Source: Neobacillus terrae (GTDB lineage: Bacteria; Bacillota; Bacilli; Bacillales; Cytobacillaceae). Taken from it: 64,000 nt of DNA. Shown piece by piece: positions 1 to 8,762 of the stretch. Positions within the stretch are counted from its first letter, which is position 1, and each line of letters opens with the position of its first letter. The translations under genes and the position numbers were made by a program. A model generated the notes under the pieces. It saw only the letters and a program-made list of their open reading frames with translations. It was not told where the DNA came from and did not search any database. The DNA lies in NCBI RefSeq assembly GCF_011393025.1, contig NZ_JAAOEO010000003.1, positions 361,466 to 425,465 on the forward strand. Direction: 5' to 3'.

Positions 1-64
1 TTTGTATATCTTCAACCTTCATTTCTTTCCATTGACCTTTATCATGCAATAACAATGCTTTCAT
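1..64 (-). CDS. Alcohol dehydrogenase / quinone oxidoreductase-like protein, N-terminal end only
   Basis: Only the first 21 codons lie in the window; the rest runs off the left edge. The start ATG is at 64, with an AGGAG ribosome site about 9 bases upstream. The peptide begins MKALLLHDKGQW. This 'MKA' opening resembles the first beta strand of the GroES-like domain of medium-chain dehydrogenases (zinc alcohol dehydrogenases and quinone oxidoreductases). The family is inferred from this short stretch only; substrate and metal use cannot be judged. Confidence 0.5.
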   Translation of the reverse strand, partial: MKALLLHDKGQWKEMKVEDIQ

Positions 65-103
65 TTTTTCATCTCCTATGAGGCTGCTTTAGTTATAAGG
101 ATC

Positions 104-137
104 AAAAGCCGGTCTTCTTGTTAGGAAGAACGGCTTT
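104..137 (-). terminator. Rho-independent terminator
   Basis: Read on the minus strand, AAGCCG-TTCTTC and GAAGA-CCGGCTT form a stem around a 7-base loop, followed by T residues. It lies just downstream of the TetR fragment. Confidence 0.6.
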
Positions 138-141
138 AATG

Positions 142-441
142 TTATTTATCCAAGATTCCTGAAAGAATTAAGTTCCAGACAATATCAAATTCCTGATTAA
201 TGGAGGGCGATGACCATTCTATTGCATGAGCTGGATGATGGAATCGAGCCGTTGCCATAAAAATCCCATTTGCAGTCGCTGCGGCATCTGTCATATTAAA
301 TTCTTGATTTGTTATTCCCTCTTCAATAATCGGTATTATTCGTCCGATTAATTCACTAATATGGGCATTTATTACATCTACAGATTCTTCAGAGAGTGTT
401 GTATACATCGTAAATAACTCAGGGTCTTTTTTAATATTCAT
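142..441 (-). pseudogene. TetR-family regulator, C-terminal half only (5'-truncated)
   Basis: The 99-residue frame is all helical and fits the ligand-binding C-terminal half of a TetR regulator (families usually about 190-200 residues). The N-terminal helix-turn-helix is absent. The same frame upstream meets a stop codon within a few residues, and then the neighbouring transporter gene begins. No convincing ribosome site precedes the ATG at 441. It was probably the repressor of the dehydrogenase gene to its left and has lost DNA binding by deletion. A small intact helical protein is less likely. Confidence 0.6.
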
Positions 442-488
442 TTTTCTGCACTAGCTCATTTTGTTAATTTAGGGATCAGAAACTCTTT

Positions 489-2006
489 TTATTTAATCAA
501 TCCTTCTTTTTGTAAAAATTGCTTAGCAACTTCTTCAGCACTCTTTCCGTTTACATTTACTTCATAATTCATCTCTCTCATTTGATCGTCCGTTATTTTT
601 CCAGAAAGCTTATTTAAAGCTGATTTGACCTCTGGATTTTTTTGAACGGTTTCCTTTCTTAATAATGGTGCCCCTTGATAGGGAGGAAATAGATGCTTGT
701 CATCCTCTAAAACAAAGAGGTTATATTGCCTTAACTCACTGTCTGTTGAATAAGCATCGACTAAGTTGATATCCCCGGTTTTAATTGCATTATAGCGAAG
801 TTTCGGTTCCATCGTTTTTACATTAGCGAATTTTATATCATAAAGTTTTTGAATCCCACGATAACCATCCTCACGATCGGCAAACTCCAAGGTAAAACCC
901 GCCTTCGTATTTTCCTGAATTTTTTTCAAATCGGAAATCGTTTTTAAATGTTCCTTTTCAGCTAGTTGTTTTGGTACGGCCAGTGCGTACGTATTGTTGT
1001 AAATCATCGGTTTCAGCATTTCCATATCATACTTTTTGAGCATACCAGTTCGCGCTTGGTCGTATACCTCTCCCCTGTCCGTGCTAACTGCGGTTTCTTT
1101 TAAAAATTCGGAAATGGCTGTTCCAGTAAATTCAGGGTACACATCAATACTGCCTGACTTTAATGCATTAAAAACAAACGAAGTTTTTCCAAGTCCAGGC
1201 TTAAGTTCAACCTGAAAGTTCGTATCTTTTTCGATCAACAGTTTATACATATTAATCAAGATTTCTGGCTCAGAGCCGAGTTTTCCCCCAATCACGATTT
1301 TTTTCTGCTCTGGGCTTGTGATGGACGGAATGGCCATGATCAGTATCGTTGCCGCTGCAAGTACTACAAAAGTAGTCAATGATTTTTTGAATGATATTCG
1401 TTCAAATTGTCGAAGGAAAAAATCAAAAAGAATGGCAAGAATGGCTGCCGGAATGGCGCCAAGAATAATGAGGGATGAATTATTTCGGTCAATTCCAAGA
1501 AGAATTATATCTCCTAACCCTCCTGCCCCAATTAGTGCTGCCAATGTCGCTGTTCCTACTATTAAAACCATTGCCGTTCGTATTCCAGCCATGATTACAG
1601 GGGTAGCAAGGGGAAGCTCTACTTTTAAAAGCCTTTGTCTTTTGTTCATCCCCATCGCTCTTGCAGCCTCAATGAGTGAGGTATCTACTCCTTTTATTCC
1701 AGTATATGTATTTCTAAGAATCGGCAGCAGCGCATAAATCACAAGGGCGATGATGGCGGGAACTTTTCCAATGCCAAACAACGGGATTAATAGACCTAAA
1801 AGGGCTAGTGAAGGAATCGTTTGAAGGATTGCAGTAATTCCAATGATTCCTTCTGCAATCTTTTGTTTTTTTGTCAAATAAATTCCAAGTGGAATGGCGA
1901 TGAGTATAGAAAAAAAGAGGGCAATGAGTGATATTTGAATATGCTCTAGCAAAGCACTCAACAATTGTGATTGTCTTCCCTTAAAAACATTTGCAAAATT
2001 ATCCAT
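489..2006 (-). CDS. egtU: ABC transporter permease/substrate-binding fusion, ergothioneine or quaternary-amine type
   Basis: This 505-residue protein fuses an OpuC/ProW-like permease (residues about 1-215, five or six membrane segments, EAA loop around 'EAARAMGMNKRQ') to an extracellular OpuAC-type binding domain (about 235-505, starting 'KIVIGGKLGSEPEI'). The binding domain contains 'GFTLEFADREDGYRG' and 'YQGAPLL', which I recall from the ergothioneine-specific EgtU of Streptococcus pneumoniae (also a fusion of about 506 residues). Related fusions are annotated as glycine betaine/carnitine/choline transporters. The ATPase gene overlaps its start by 8 bases, so the two are translationally coupled. 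Ergothioneine as substrate is an inference from sequence resemblance; the fused architecture is clear. Confidence 0.85.
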   Translation of the reverse strand: MDNFANVFKGRQSQLLSALLEHIQISLIALFFSILIAIPLGIYLTKKQKIAEGIIGITAILQTIPSLALLGLLIPLFGIGKVPAIIALVIYALLPILRNTYTGIKGVDTSLIEAARAMGMNKRQRLLKVELPLATPVIMAGIRTAMVLIVGTATLAALIGAGGLGDIILLGIDRNNSSLIILGAIPAAILAILFDFFLRQFERISFKKSLTTFVVLAAATILIMAIPSITSPEQKKIVIGGKLGSEPEILINMYKLLIEKDTNFQVELKPGLGKTSFVFNALKSGSIDVYPEFTGTAISEFLKETAVSTDRGEVYDQARTGMLKKYDMEMLKPMIYNNTYALAVPKQLAEKEHLKTISDLKKIQENTKAGFTLEFADREDGYRGIQKLYDIKFANVKTMEPKLRYNAIKTGDINLVDAYSTDSELRQYNLFVLEDDKHLFPPYQGAPLLRKETVQKNPEVKSALNKLSGKITDDQMREMNYEVNVNGKSAEEVAKQFLQKEGLIK

Positions 2007-2967
2007 TATTAGGACCTCTTTCTTGCAAGGAATCTGCCATATACTTTAAAGCTGTTTTTCTTGTTATTGTACCGATGATTTGACCTTCTTTTTCCACTGA
2101 CAATTGCTCATGCTCTGTTAGCATCATAAGCGCCTCCCTTAAAAAGGAAGATGCAGGAATAGTAAAGGAAGGTGAAGACGTTGTATGGCTGGTCCGGATT
2201 TGATCGATAATGTTTTCAAGTTGAACATCCTCCTTTGCAGACACTGCATGCATTCCCACAAAATCTCGTACAAAATCATTGATAGGGCTCTCGATGATTT
2301 CTTTTGGTGTTCCCACTTGAACGATTTCTCCATCGTTCATGATACATATTCGATCACCAAGCTTGATGGCCTCCTGCATATCATGTGTAACAAAAACAAT
2401 CGTTTTGTTAATTCTTCGCTGCAGATCAATAATGTCATCCTGTAATTTTTCCCTGCTAATGGGATCAAGTGCACTAAATGGTTCGTCCATTAACAGAATA
2501 TCTGGGTCGGCGGCAAGTGCACGTATCACGCCGATTCTCTGCTGTTGGCCGCCAGATAGTTCTTTTGGTTTCCGGCCTCGATATTTTGCTGGTGGTAAAC
2601 CCACCATTTCCATCAATTCATCGATTCGGAGCCGAATCTTCTGATCATCCCACTTTCGCAACTCAGGAACGATCGCAATATTTTCTTCTATGGTCATATG
2701 GGGAAAAAGAGCAATTTGCTGGAGGACATATCCCATGTTCCAGCGCAACTCGTGTATGTCGTACTCACTAATTTTTTTGTCATAGACAAAAATTGTACCG
2801 TCAGACAATTCGATTAAACGGTTGATCATTTTAAGTAACGTCGTTTTCCCACAGCCGCTGGGCCCAATAATGACAAAAAATTCCCCCTCCTTGATAACCA
2901 TGTTTAGGGACTTAATCGCGGTAGTACCTTCTTGATATTGTTTGGATACTTTTTCAAATCGGATCAT
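1999..2967 (-). CDS. egtV: ABC transporter ATP-binding protein (OpuCA/EgtV-like)
   Basis: This is a 322-residue cytoplasmic ATPase that powers the fused permease/binding protein. It shows Walker A 'GPSGCGKTT' (residues 35-43), signature 'LSGGQQQR' and Walker B 'ILLMDEPFSALDP', followed by the H-loop 'VTHDMQEA'. The C-terminal 70 residues look like a reduced CBS region ending 'IGTITRKTALKYM', as in OpuCA-type ATPases that sense ionic strength or nucleotides. It is first in the operon and overlaps the permease gene by 8 bases. An import role is certain for the class; the substrate is discussed under the permease entry. Confidence 0.85.
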   Translation of the reverse strand: MIRFEKVSKQYQEGTTAIKSLNMVIKEGEFFVIIGPSGCGKTTLLKMINRLIELSDGTIFVYDKKISEYDIHELRWNMGYVLQQIALFPHMTIEENIAIVPELRKWDDQKIRLRIDELMEMVGLPPAKYRGRKPKELSGGQQQRIGVIRALAADPDILLMDEPFSALDPISREKLQDDIIDLQRRINKTIVFVTHDMQEAIKLGDRICIMNDGEIVQVGTPKEIIESPINDFVRDFVGMHAVSAKEDVQLENIIDQIRTSHTTSSPSFTIPASSFLREALMMLTEHEQLSVEKEGQIIGTITRKTALKYMADSLQERGPNNG

Positions 2968-3270
2968 TAGCTCACTCCCTTTTTAACCTGTCAGATTTAT
3001 CATGTACTTTTAAGATAAAAACTACTTTTGGATACTATCGGACTTGGTAATTTCCATATATAAGGATATCATAGACATAATTAATTTATATAATTTGAAT
3101 TCTTTTGGATGGACTTGTCAGACTGGTCTCTTTATTATTATGTAATCCATTTTAATCATTCATTAAAATTTAATAAGCTAGTGCTGCGTATGATAAGGGA
3201 ATTAGGGATTAAATCTCCATTCGGATCATCCTTTGAATACCTTTACATGGCATTCTATTAAAAAAATAAA
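2968..3270. other. Intergenic region upstream of egtVU
   Basis: Very AT-rich leader of the transporter operon. No recognisable operator, riboswitch or open frame was found. Minus-strand AT-rich hexamers around 3055-3100 could be promoter elements, but none is convincing. Confidence 0.4.
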
Positions 3271-3304
3271 GCCACGAGAGTTTTCCATATCCTCGTGACC
3301 TTTT
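3271..3304 (-). terminator. Rho-independent terminator of the aldo/keto reductase gene
   Basis: On the minus strand the arms GTCACGAG and CTCGTGGC form a stem with an 11-13 base loop, followed by a T-rich run. It starts 5 bases after the stop codon at 3309. Confidence 0.75.
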
Positions 3305-3308
3305 ATAC

Positions 3309-4337
3309 TTATCTTCTATGGTTATCAATTAATGAAAGTGTTTCCCCATGCAGTGCTTTTAGCACAGGCTCAGATGCTAGGAACTCATGTGGAAAACCCA
3401 ATTCGATTTTGCTTACTTCATTTAATTGTTCAAGATGTTCTTGTTCCAAATTAAACTGAACACTTTCCAAATTATCCTTCATCTGAGATTCTTTACGCGC
3501 GCCAACAATGGGAATCATAACGCCACTTTGCTGACGGACCCAGTTGATTGCCACCTGGGCAGGACTATGCCCAATTTCGTTTGCAATTTCTACAACTGCT
3601 TCCGCTATTAAAATATTTTTATCTTTTAGCCTTGCACTATTAGGTGAAAGTCTTTTCGGATCTGAGTTATTATTTTTGTATTTACCGGTTAAAGCTCCAC
3701 CTGCCATCGGCGCCCAGGCAGTTACACCGATATCAAAGGCATTTGCCATTGGCAAAAGATCCCGTTCTGGCGCCCGCTGCATCAAGTTGTATTCAACCTG
3801 AAGCCCAATAAATGGAGTCCATCCTCTTAATGAAGCCAGCGTATTTGCTTGAGATACAATCCAAGCTGGTGTATCTGAAATTCCTACATATAATGCTTTT
3901 CCCGCACGGACCAAATCATCTAAGGCACGCATTACTTCTTCAACAGGCGTAAGAAAGTCCCATGCATGGAGCCATAAAAGGTCAATATAATCCGTTCGAA
4001 GTCTTTTCAAGCTTGCTTCAACCGATTGAACCAGGTTTTTTCTATGATTCCCACCGCCGTTTGGATCATGCCGGCGAGTGTTTAAAGAATATTTCGTTGC
4101 CACAACATACTGTTCTCGTTTCGATTGAATAAATTCTCCTAAATAGGCTTCACTTGTACCATTTGTGTAGTTAACCGCCGTATCAATAAAGTTCCCGCCT
4201 GCTTCCGTAAAGGCATTGAAAATCTTTTGACTTTCTTCCTTAGAAGCACCAAATCCCCAATCTTCTCCAAATGTCATCGTTCCCAAAGCTAATTCAGACA
4301 CTCTTAAACCACTTTTTCCGAGTAATTTGTATCTCAT
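3309..4337 (-). CDS. Aldo/keto reductase
   Basis: This 342-residue NADPH-dependent TIM-barrel oxidoreductase opens with 'MRYKLLGKSGLRVSELALGTMTFG'-type sequence. The catalytic tetrad is visible: Asp and Tyr in 'DTAVNYTNGTSE', Lys in 'ATKYSLN', His in 'WLHAWD'. The cofactor loop near the C terminus ('PIVGARKESQ') is intact. It is about 70% similar to the second reductase at 5229-6263, so the pair looks like a local duplication. A degenerate copy of the cluster palindrome lies 19 bases upstream of the start, suggesting control by the MarR regulator at 8763. The substrate is probably a small aldehyde or ketone. Confidence 0.9.
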   Translation of the reverse strand: MRYKLLGKSGLRVSELALGTMTFGEDWGFGASKEESQKIFNAFTEAGGNFIDTAVNYTNGTSEAYLGEFIQSKREQYVVATKYSLNTRRHDPNGGGNHRKNLVQSVEASLKRLRTDYIDLLWLHAWDFLTPVEEVMRALDDLVRAGKALYVGISDTPAWIVSQANTLASLRGWTPFIGLQVEYNLMQRAPERDLLPMANAFDIGVTAWAPMAGGALTGKYKNNNSDPKRLSPNSARLKDKNILIAEAVVEIANEIGHSPAQVAINWVRQQSGVMIPIVGARKESQMKDNLESVQFNLEQEHLEQLNEVSKIELGFPHEFLASEPVLKALHGETLSLIDNHRR

Positions 4338-4355
4338 ATCTTTCTCCTTTTATAA

Positions 4356-4371
4356 TTGTTTGTACACCTAA
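4356..4371. promoter_or_regulatory. Predicted MarR operator O1 (degenerate)
   Basis: TTGTTTGTACACCTAA matches 12 of 16 positions of the cluster consensus TTGYWTGTACAWRCAA and lies just upstream of the aldo/keto reductase start. The left half is perfect and the right half is decayed. Confidence 0.5.
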
Positions 4372-4399
4372 GAATTTAGTTATTGTAATACGTCTGGCC

Positions 4400-5211
4400 T
4401 TAACAGGCGCTTATACCCCATAATTTTTTTGCAGAGCTCTCATCATCAGCTTCTGCCATTGTTTTTGCTGGTTTACAATTAGAGAAGAACTTACCGCTAA
4501 CCCTTTTACTTCAGGAGATGAAGCAAGATAAACCGGAGTTTTTGCTCCTTTTTCCGTACTTGCAGACGTTAATTTAAAAATGCTCCTTAAAATCCACGGC
4601 AATTGATGCATAATGTTCGTCTTAATAATGCCAGGATGGAGACTGTTTACAGTAATTGGTCTGCCTTCTAGCTTTTTGGCCAATTCTTTTGTAAAAAGGA
4701 CCAGGGCCAGCTTAGTAGGACCAACAGCTTTAAAAAACGTATAATTATTTTCTGTCATTAAATCATCAAAATTCATTTTAATTCCATTATGTTTGGATGC
4801 CACATTAATGATTCGGCCGTCTCCACTCGCTTCTAATGAATCAAGCAAAAGATGGGTTAATAAAAAGTGAGATAAATAGTTTGTCGCAAAAGTGGTTTCA
4901 ATGCCGTCTTCTGTCTCCGATCTTTTAGGAAGAAATACTGCTGCGTTATTGATTAAAACATCCAGTTTATCAAACTTTTCCTTAAACTGATCTGCAGCCT
5001 GACGAACTATCCGTTGGGAGGACAGGTCTGCAATCAGTAAATGTACATTGTGGTTTCCGCTTTGTGCAATAATATCTTGCCGGGCCTCCTGTCCTTTCTC
5101 GTTGCTGCGGCACAGGATCACAACAGTTGCACCCATTTTTGCTAATTCAAGAGCGGTCGCTTTCCCAATTCCTGAATTTCCCCCAGTAATTAAACAAATT
5201 TTATTCTTCAT
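4400..5211 (-). pseudogene. Short-chain dehydrogenase, frameshifted and lacking the catalytic tyrosine
   Basis: This is a retinol-dehydrogenase-like SDR with the dinucleotide motif 'TGGNSGIGKATAL' and 'NNAAVF'. Near position 4500 the frame shifts. The uninterrupted frame ends in an unrelated tail, whereas the next frame reads 'GKFFSNCKPAK..SSAKKLWGIS', which aligns with 'GKYFVKKKAANS..TAKKLWEVS' of the neighbouring SDR (6318-7166). One missing base after 'VKGL' explains this; the original stop is at 4400. Independently, the catalytic YxxxK has become V-G-P-T-K (neighbour: Y-N-Q-S-K). Two separate lesions suggest a genuinely inactive gene rather than a sequencing error. It sits between the two aldo/keto reductase genes. 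Confidence 0.75.
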
Positions 5212-5228
5212 ATTTTTCCCCTTAGCTA

Positions 5229-6263
5229 TTATTTTCTGTGATTATCAATATTTGCATACATTTGTTGTTGTCCGGCAGCCAAGAAATCATGTGGAAATCC
5301 TAACGGAACCTTACTAATGTCGTTTAGCCTTTGAATATGGTCCTGACTAAGTTCAAATTCCAGGCAGCCCAGATTATCTTTTAATTGAGTCTCTGTTCTA
5401 GCCCCAATAATTGGAATAATCACACCGCGGTCCTGCTGTTGTCTAACCCAGTTTAGGGCAACCTGTGCAGAGCTTCGACCCATCTCCTCTGCAATCTTGT
5501 CGACTTCTCTTGCAATTTGAAGGTTTCTTTCATTAAGGAATTGGTTGTGCATAGGGTTTGGAATATGCAATCGTTTTTGATCATTGCTATTTTTCGTGTA
5601 TTTTCCAGAAAGGAGTCCCTGTCCTAAAGGTGACCAAACCGTAACTCCAATATCAGATTGCTTAGCCATTGGAAGCAATTCTCTTTCAACCGTCCGTTCA
5701 ATCAAGCTGTACTGTATCTGCAAACCAATAAACGGCGACCAGCCACGAAGCTTTGCAATGGCATTTGCTTCTGACACAACCCATGCAGGTGCATCTGATA
5801 TCCCAACATATAAAACCTTACCCGAACGTACTAGGTCATCCATTGCCCTCATTACTTCCTCAACAGGAGTCAAGATATCCCAAAAATGGAGCCATAGAAC
5901 ATCTATATAATCTGTATTCAGCCGTTTTAAGCTCGCTTCCACGGATTGGACAAGATTCTTCCGATGGGCTCCACCCGCATTAGGGTCCTTAGGATTTAGG
6001 AAATTTAAAGAGTATTTTGTAGCAAGGACCATTTCTTCCCGACGGGATGCGATAAATTCACCTACAAATTTCTCGCTTGTTCCGTTCAAGTAAATATTTG
6101 CTGTATCAATGAAATTTCCTCCAGCTTCAACATAAGCTTCAAATACTTTTCTGCTTTCTTCTTTAGATGCACCATAAGGACCCCAGTCTTCCCCAAAAGT
6201 CATGGTTCCTAAAGCAAGTTCTGAAACTCTTAAACCGCTGTTTCCAAGTAATTTGTATCTCAT
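5229..6263 (-). CDS. Aldo/keto reductase (second copy)
   Basis: I placed the start at ATG 6263 (MRYKLLGNSG), because AAGGAGG lies 6 bases upstream of it; an in-frame TTG at 6284 falls before that ribosome site. The protein has 344 residues and keeps the tetrad Asp/Tyr ('DTANIYLNGTSE'), Lys ('ATKYSLN') and His ('WLHFWD'). It is paralogous to the reductase at 3309-4337. It is probably cotranscribed with the SDR genes on either side, as gaps are 17-54 bases with no terminator. Its likely role is NADPH-dependent reduction of aldehydes within the MarR-controlled redox cluster. Confidence 0.9.
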   Translation of the reverse strand: MRYKLLGNSGLRVSELALGTMTFGEDWGPYGASKEESRKVFEAYVEAGGNFIDTANIYLNGTSEKFVGEFIASRREEMVLATKYSLNFLNPKDPNAGGAHRKNLVQSVEASLKRLNTDYIDVLWLHFWDILTPVEEVMRAMDDLVRSGKVLYVGISDAPAWVVSEANAIAKLRGWSPFIGLQIQYSLIERTVERELLPMAKQSDIGVTVWSPLGQGLLSGKYTKNSNDQKRLHIPNPMHNQFLNERNLQIAREVDKIAEEMGRSSAQVALNWVRQQQDRGVIIPIIGARTETQLKDNLGCLEFELSQDHIQRLNDISKVPLGFPHDFLAAGQQQMYANIDNHRK

Positions 6264-6317
6264 ATTTCTCCTCCTTAGATTCAATCGTTTTTTAAGCTGT
6301 TTCTAAAATCATTTCTT

Positions 6318-7166
6318 TTAAGCCAGTTTGGTCATTTTTGTACTTACTTCCCAAAGCTTCTTTGCGGTTATCTCGTCGTACGAAATAGGAGAAGAATTTG
6401 CCGCTTTTTTCTTAACAAAATATTTTCCACTTATACCATCCATTTGTGGCGATGAAGCTAAAAATATAGAGGTTTCCGCTCCTTTGTCAGGTGGCAGCAT
6501 GAAAGGTTTCATTAAAGCCCCTGAAATTTTAAAAAATAATGATCCAGTATTTCCAAAATTCGTCCTGACCACACCGGGATGTAAACAGTTTACGGTCACC
6601 CCCGTACCTTGCAGGATTCGATCCAGTTCATAAGTAAACAATACATTGGCCAGTTTTGACTGATTATAGGCTTTTATGCCGCTGTATTTCTTCCGGCCAT
6701 CTAAATCATCAAATTCAATTTTCCCCATACCCTGGGCACTTGAACTAACGTTTACGATTCGTGCCGGAGTACTTGCCTTCAGCAGATCAAGAAGTAAATT
6801 GGTCAGCAAAAAAGAAGCAAGATGATTAATAGCAAATGTGCTTTCAATTCTATCTGTAGTGAATTCCTGCTTCCACTTCATGACCCCTGCGTTATTTACA
6901 AGAACATGTAAACGAGAGTATTTTTGTTTAAAACTATCCGCTAATTGACGAATTGATTGTTGGGATGATAAATCTGCAAGCATTAAATCAATGTTCTCGT
7001 TTCCAGATATTGATTTAATTTCTTTTAATGCGGCTTCTCCGCGTACTTGATCTAAAGAGACCATGACTACAGTCGCCCCCATCCTTGCTAAAGCAATGGC
7101 CGTTGCTTTTCCTATACCTTGACTGGCTCCAGTAACTAAACATACTTTTCCTTCCATATTCTCCAC
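6318..7166 (-). CDS. Short-chain dehydrogenase/reductase, retinol-dehydrogenase-like
   Basis: This intact Rossmann-fold oxidoreductase of 282 residues has 'TGASQGIGKATA' at residues 12-23, 'NNAGV', the catalytic Ser region 'VNVSSSAQG' and 'AYNQSKLANVLF' (Tyr and Lys of YxxxK). A GTG start at 7166 has GGAG 9 bases upstream; an ATG three codons later is too close to any ribosome site. It is the intact paralogue of the frameshifted SDR at 4400-5211. It lies 47 bases downstream of the next SDR and is probably in the same transcript, driven from the palindrome at 7942. Confidence 0.88.
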   Translation of the reverse strand: MENMEGKVCLVTGASQGIGKATAIALARMGATVVMVSLDQVRGEAALKEIKSISGNENIDLMLADLSSQQSIRQLADSFKQKYSRLHVLVNNAGVMKWKQEFTTDRIESTFAINHLASFLLTNLLLDLLKASTPARIVNVSSSAQGMGKIEFDDLDGRKKYSGIKAYNQSKLANVLFTYELDRILQGTGVTVNCLHPGVVRTNFGNTGSLFFKISGALMKPFMLPPDKGAETSIFLASSPQMDGISGKYFVKKKAANSSPISYDEITAKKLWEVSTKMTKLA

Positions 7167-7213
7167 AGCCTACTTCTCCTTTCCATTTCGTCCTTTTTTC
7201 GTGAAATGTTGTG

Positions 7214-7921
7214 TTACCAACTGATTCGCTGTCCATTTCGAAAAAACCCGCCGCTTGGACCATCTTCCTCCAATTCCGCAAGCCATAATATGGAACGGGA
7301 TGACTCTTCAGCACTTCTTGGAGCATTAGGTCCACCCATATCCGTACGTACCCATCCTGGGCAGACAGCGTTGACCTTGATATTTCCAGAAACCTCAGAA
7401 GCTATTATTCGAGTAAGACCATTTAGGGCAAGCTTTGATAATTTATAGGATCCTGCTCCTGTGTAATCCATTTCATCCATTTGCCCATAGCCCGAAGAAA
7501 TATTGACAATCCTTCCGTAATTATTTTTCTTCATTAGTGGAAGAAAAGATCGTATGAGATGATAAGGTCCCAAGAGGTTCGTTCTCATTGTTTTTTCTAA
7601 AATAGCAGGGTCTTCTTCTATTAGCTTTATGCCCTCATCCAAATAGACACCAGCATTATTAATTAACACATCCAGGCGGCCGTATGTTTGTTGAACGCAC
7701 TCCACCGCTTTCTGAATGCTTTCGGTATTGTCGACATCAAGCTCAACAAAGCTAACCTCATATCCCTGTTTCTGCAAGGATGAAACAGTTTTTTGTCCTT
7801 TATCTCGGTCTCTGCTGCCCAATAATACTTGAAAGTTTTTCTCTGCTAATTGCTTGCTTAATTCAAACCCAATACCTTTGTTTCCACCGGTAATGAGGGC
7901 AATTTTTCTAAATTGAGACAC
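7214..7921 (-). CDS. Short-chain dehydrogenase/reductase, carbonyl-reductase-like
   Basis: The preferred start is GTG 7921 (MSQFRKIALITGG), which has AAAGGAG 9 bases upstream. A longer frame from 7957 would begin inside the operator. The 235-residue protein contains 'TGGNKGIGFELS', 'NNAGVY', 'VNISSGYGQ' and 'SYKLSKLAL' (active-site Tyr and Lys), and ends 'GGFFRNGQRISW', typical of NADPH carbonyl reductases. It is the first gene of the minus-strand run 7921-to-4400 and lies directly behind a perfect copy of the cluster palindrome, so repression by the MarR regulator is likely. The physiological substrate is unknown. Confidence 0.88.
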   Translation of the reverse strand: MSQFRKIALITGGNKGIGFELSKQLAEKNFQVLLGSRDRDKGQKTVSSLQKQGYEVSFVELDVDNTESIQKAVECVQQTYGRLDVLINNAGVYLDEGIKLIEEDPAILEKTMRTNLLGPYHLIRSFLPLMKKNNYGRIVNISSGYGQMDEMDYTGAGSYKLSKLALNGLTRIIASEVSGNIKVNAVCPGWVRTDMGGPNAPRSAEESSRSILWLAELEEDGPSGGFFRNGQRISW

Positions 7922-7941
7922 TATGTCCTTCTCCTTTTCAA

Positions 7942-7957
7942 TTGCTTGTACATACAA
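7942..7957. promoter_or_regulatory. Predicted MarR operator O2
   Basis: TTGCTTGTACATACAA, a near-perfect 16-bp palindrome, lies 20 bases upstream of the GTG start of the carbonyl reductase gene. It is one of seven copies within this cluster. Confidence 0.75.
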
Positions 7958-7993
7958 TTTATTATAAAAAAACTTTTTTATGAAAATTCGCGG

Positions 7994-8425
7994 TTAATTA
8001 ATAATCCGATATTCATTATCTTTATCCCTGTAAGAATCCTCTGCAACGGTAGGCCTTCTGTTTTCGAATATACCAAAGGAATTACCAGTTATGTCCTTAA
8101 ATGTGTAACAAGGTCCATTCGGTATACCAATTGGTCCACTTTCTTCCTTCCAGCCTCTATTTCTTAATTCCTTTACTGTTGCATCTAGATCCTTAACTTC
8201 ATAAATTGGCATGCATGTCGGTGGAGTAAGGTGATCTGCGATTAATATTAGTGGTCCTTCTCCTATTTCAAATGCTGCGACCTTTGCACCAAATCGGTCG
8301 AATGCCCAATGCAATTTGCCCCCAAGCACAGATTTATAGTAATAAAAATCAGATTCGAGATTTGAAGTTCCCATATACAAATACATTAATTTGTTAAACG
8401 GAATAGAACTTATTTTAATCACCAT
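7994..8425 (-). CDS. VOC-fold (glyoxalase/dioxygenase superfamily) protein
   Basis: The 143-residue protein matches the paired beta-alpha-beta-beta-beta modules of the vicinal-oxygen-chelate fold: 'MYLYMGTSNLESDFYYYKSVLGG' opens one module and 'YEVKDLDATVKELRNRGWK' starts the second, ending in 'DITGNSFGIFE'. Members bind a metal and act on methylglyoxal, aromatic diols or thiol adducts, or give drug resistance. Here the start is uncertain, because AGAAGG sits almost on the ATG at 8425. A palindrome copy (8559-8574) lies upstream, so it probably belongs to the MarR regulon. A role in disposal of electrophile adducts is plausible but not shown. Confidence 0.75.
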   Translation of the reverse strand: MVIKISSIPFNKLMYLYMGTSNLESDFYYYKSVLGGKLHWAFDRFGAKVAAFEIGEGPLILIADHLTPPTCMPIYEVKDLDATVKELRNRGWKEESGPIGIPNGPCYTFKDITGNSFGIFENRRPTVAEDSYRDKDNEYRIIN

Positions 8426-8558
8426 CCTTCTTTTAACCTACCCTGCTCATTTTTCAACTCTATGATTCGGCTTCATGTTCCGTGATTTTTGCTTCCTCCT
8501 TTTATGATAGTTCTGTTTATTTTATCTTTATAGTTAATTCATCCTTTCATTTTGTTTG

Positions 8559-8574
8559 TTGTTTGTACATACAA
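8559..8574. promoter_or_regulatory. Predicted MarR operator O3
   Basis: TTGTTTGTACATACAA, a perfect match to the cluster consensus, lies upstream of the VOC gene in the region it shares with the divergently transcribed regulator. Confidence 0.75.
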
Positions 8575-8700
8575 TCATATTATAGCGATATTTTAGAAAA
8601 ATCAATTAATAATTAGAATTACTTTTTTCTTCAAAACCGATTCGTGCCTTTTTATGCCTTTTTAGATAAGATTGTTTTGTAAGTTAATGTTAATGCCTGT

Positions 8701-8743
8701 TTGACAAAAAGTATGGATTGATGTAATTTGTATGTACAAGCAA
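8701..8743 (+). promoter_or_regulatory. marR promoter with overlapping operator O4
   Basis: TTGACA (8701-8706), a 17-base spacer and TAATTT (8724-8729) form a good sigma-A promoter. The palindrome TTGTATGTACAAGCAA (8728-8743) begins inside the -10 box and covers the expected start point, an arrangement expected for autorepression. Confidence 0.75.
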
Positions 8744-8762
8744 AACGTAAGGGGTTTTAATT

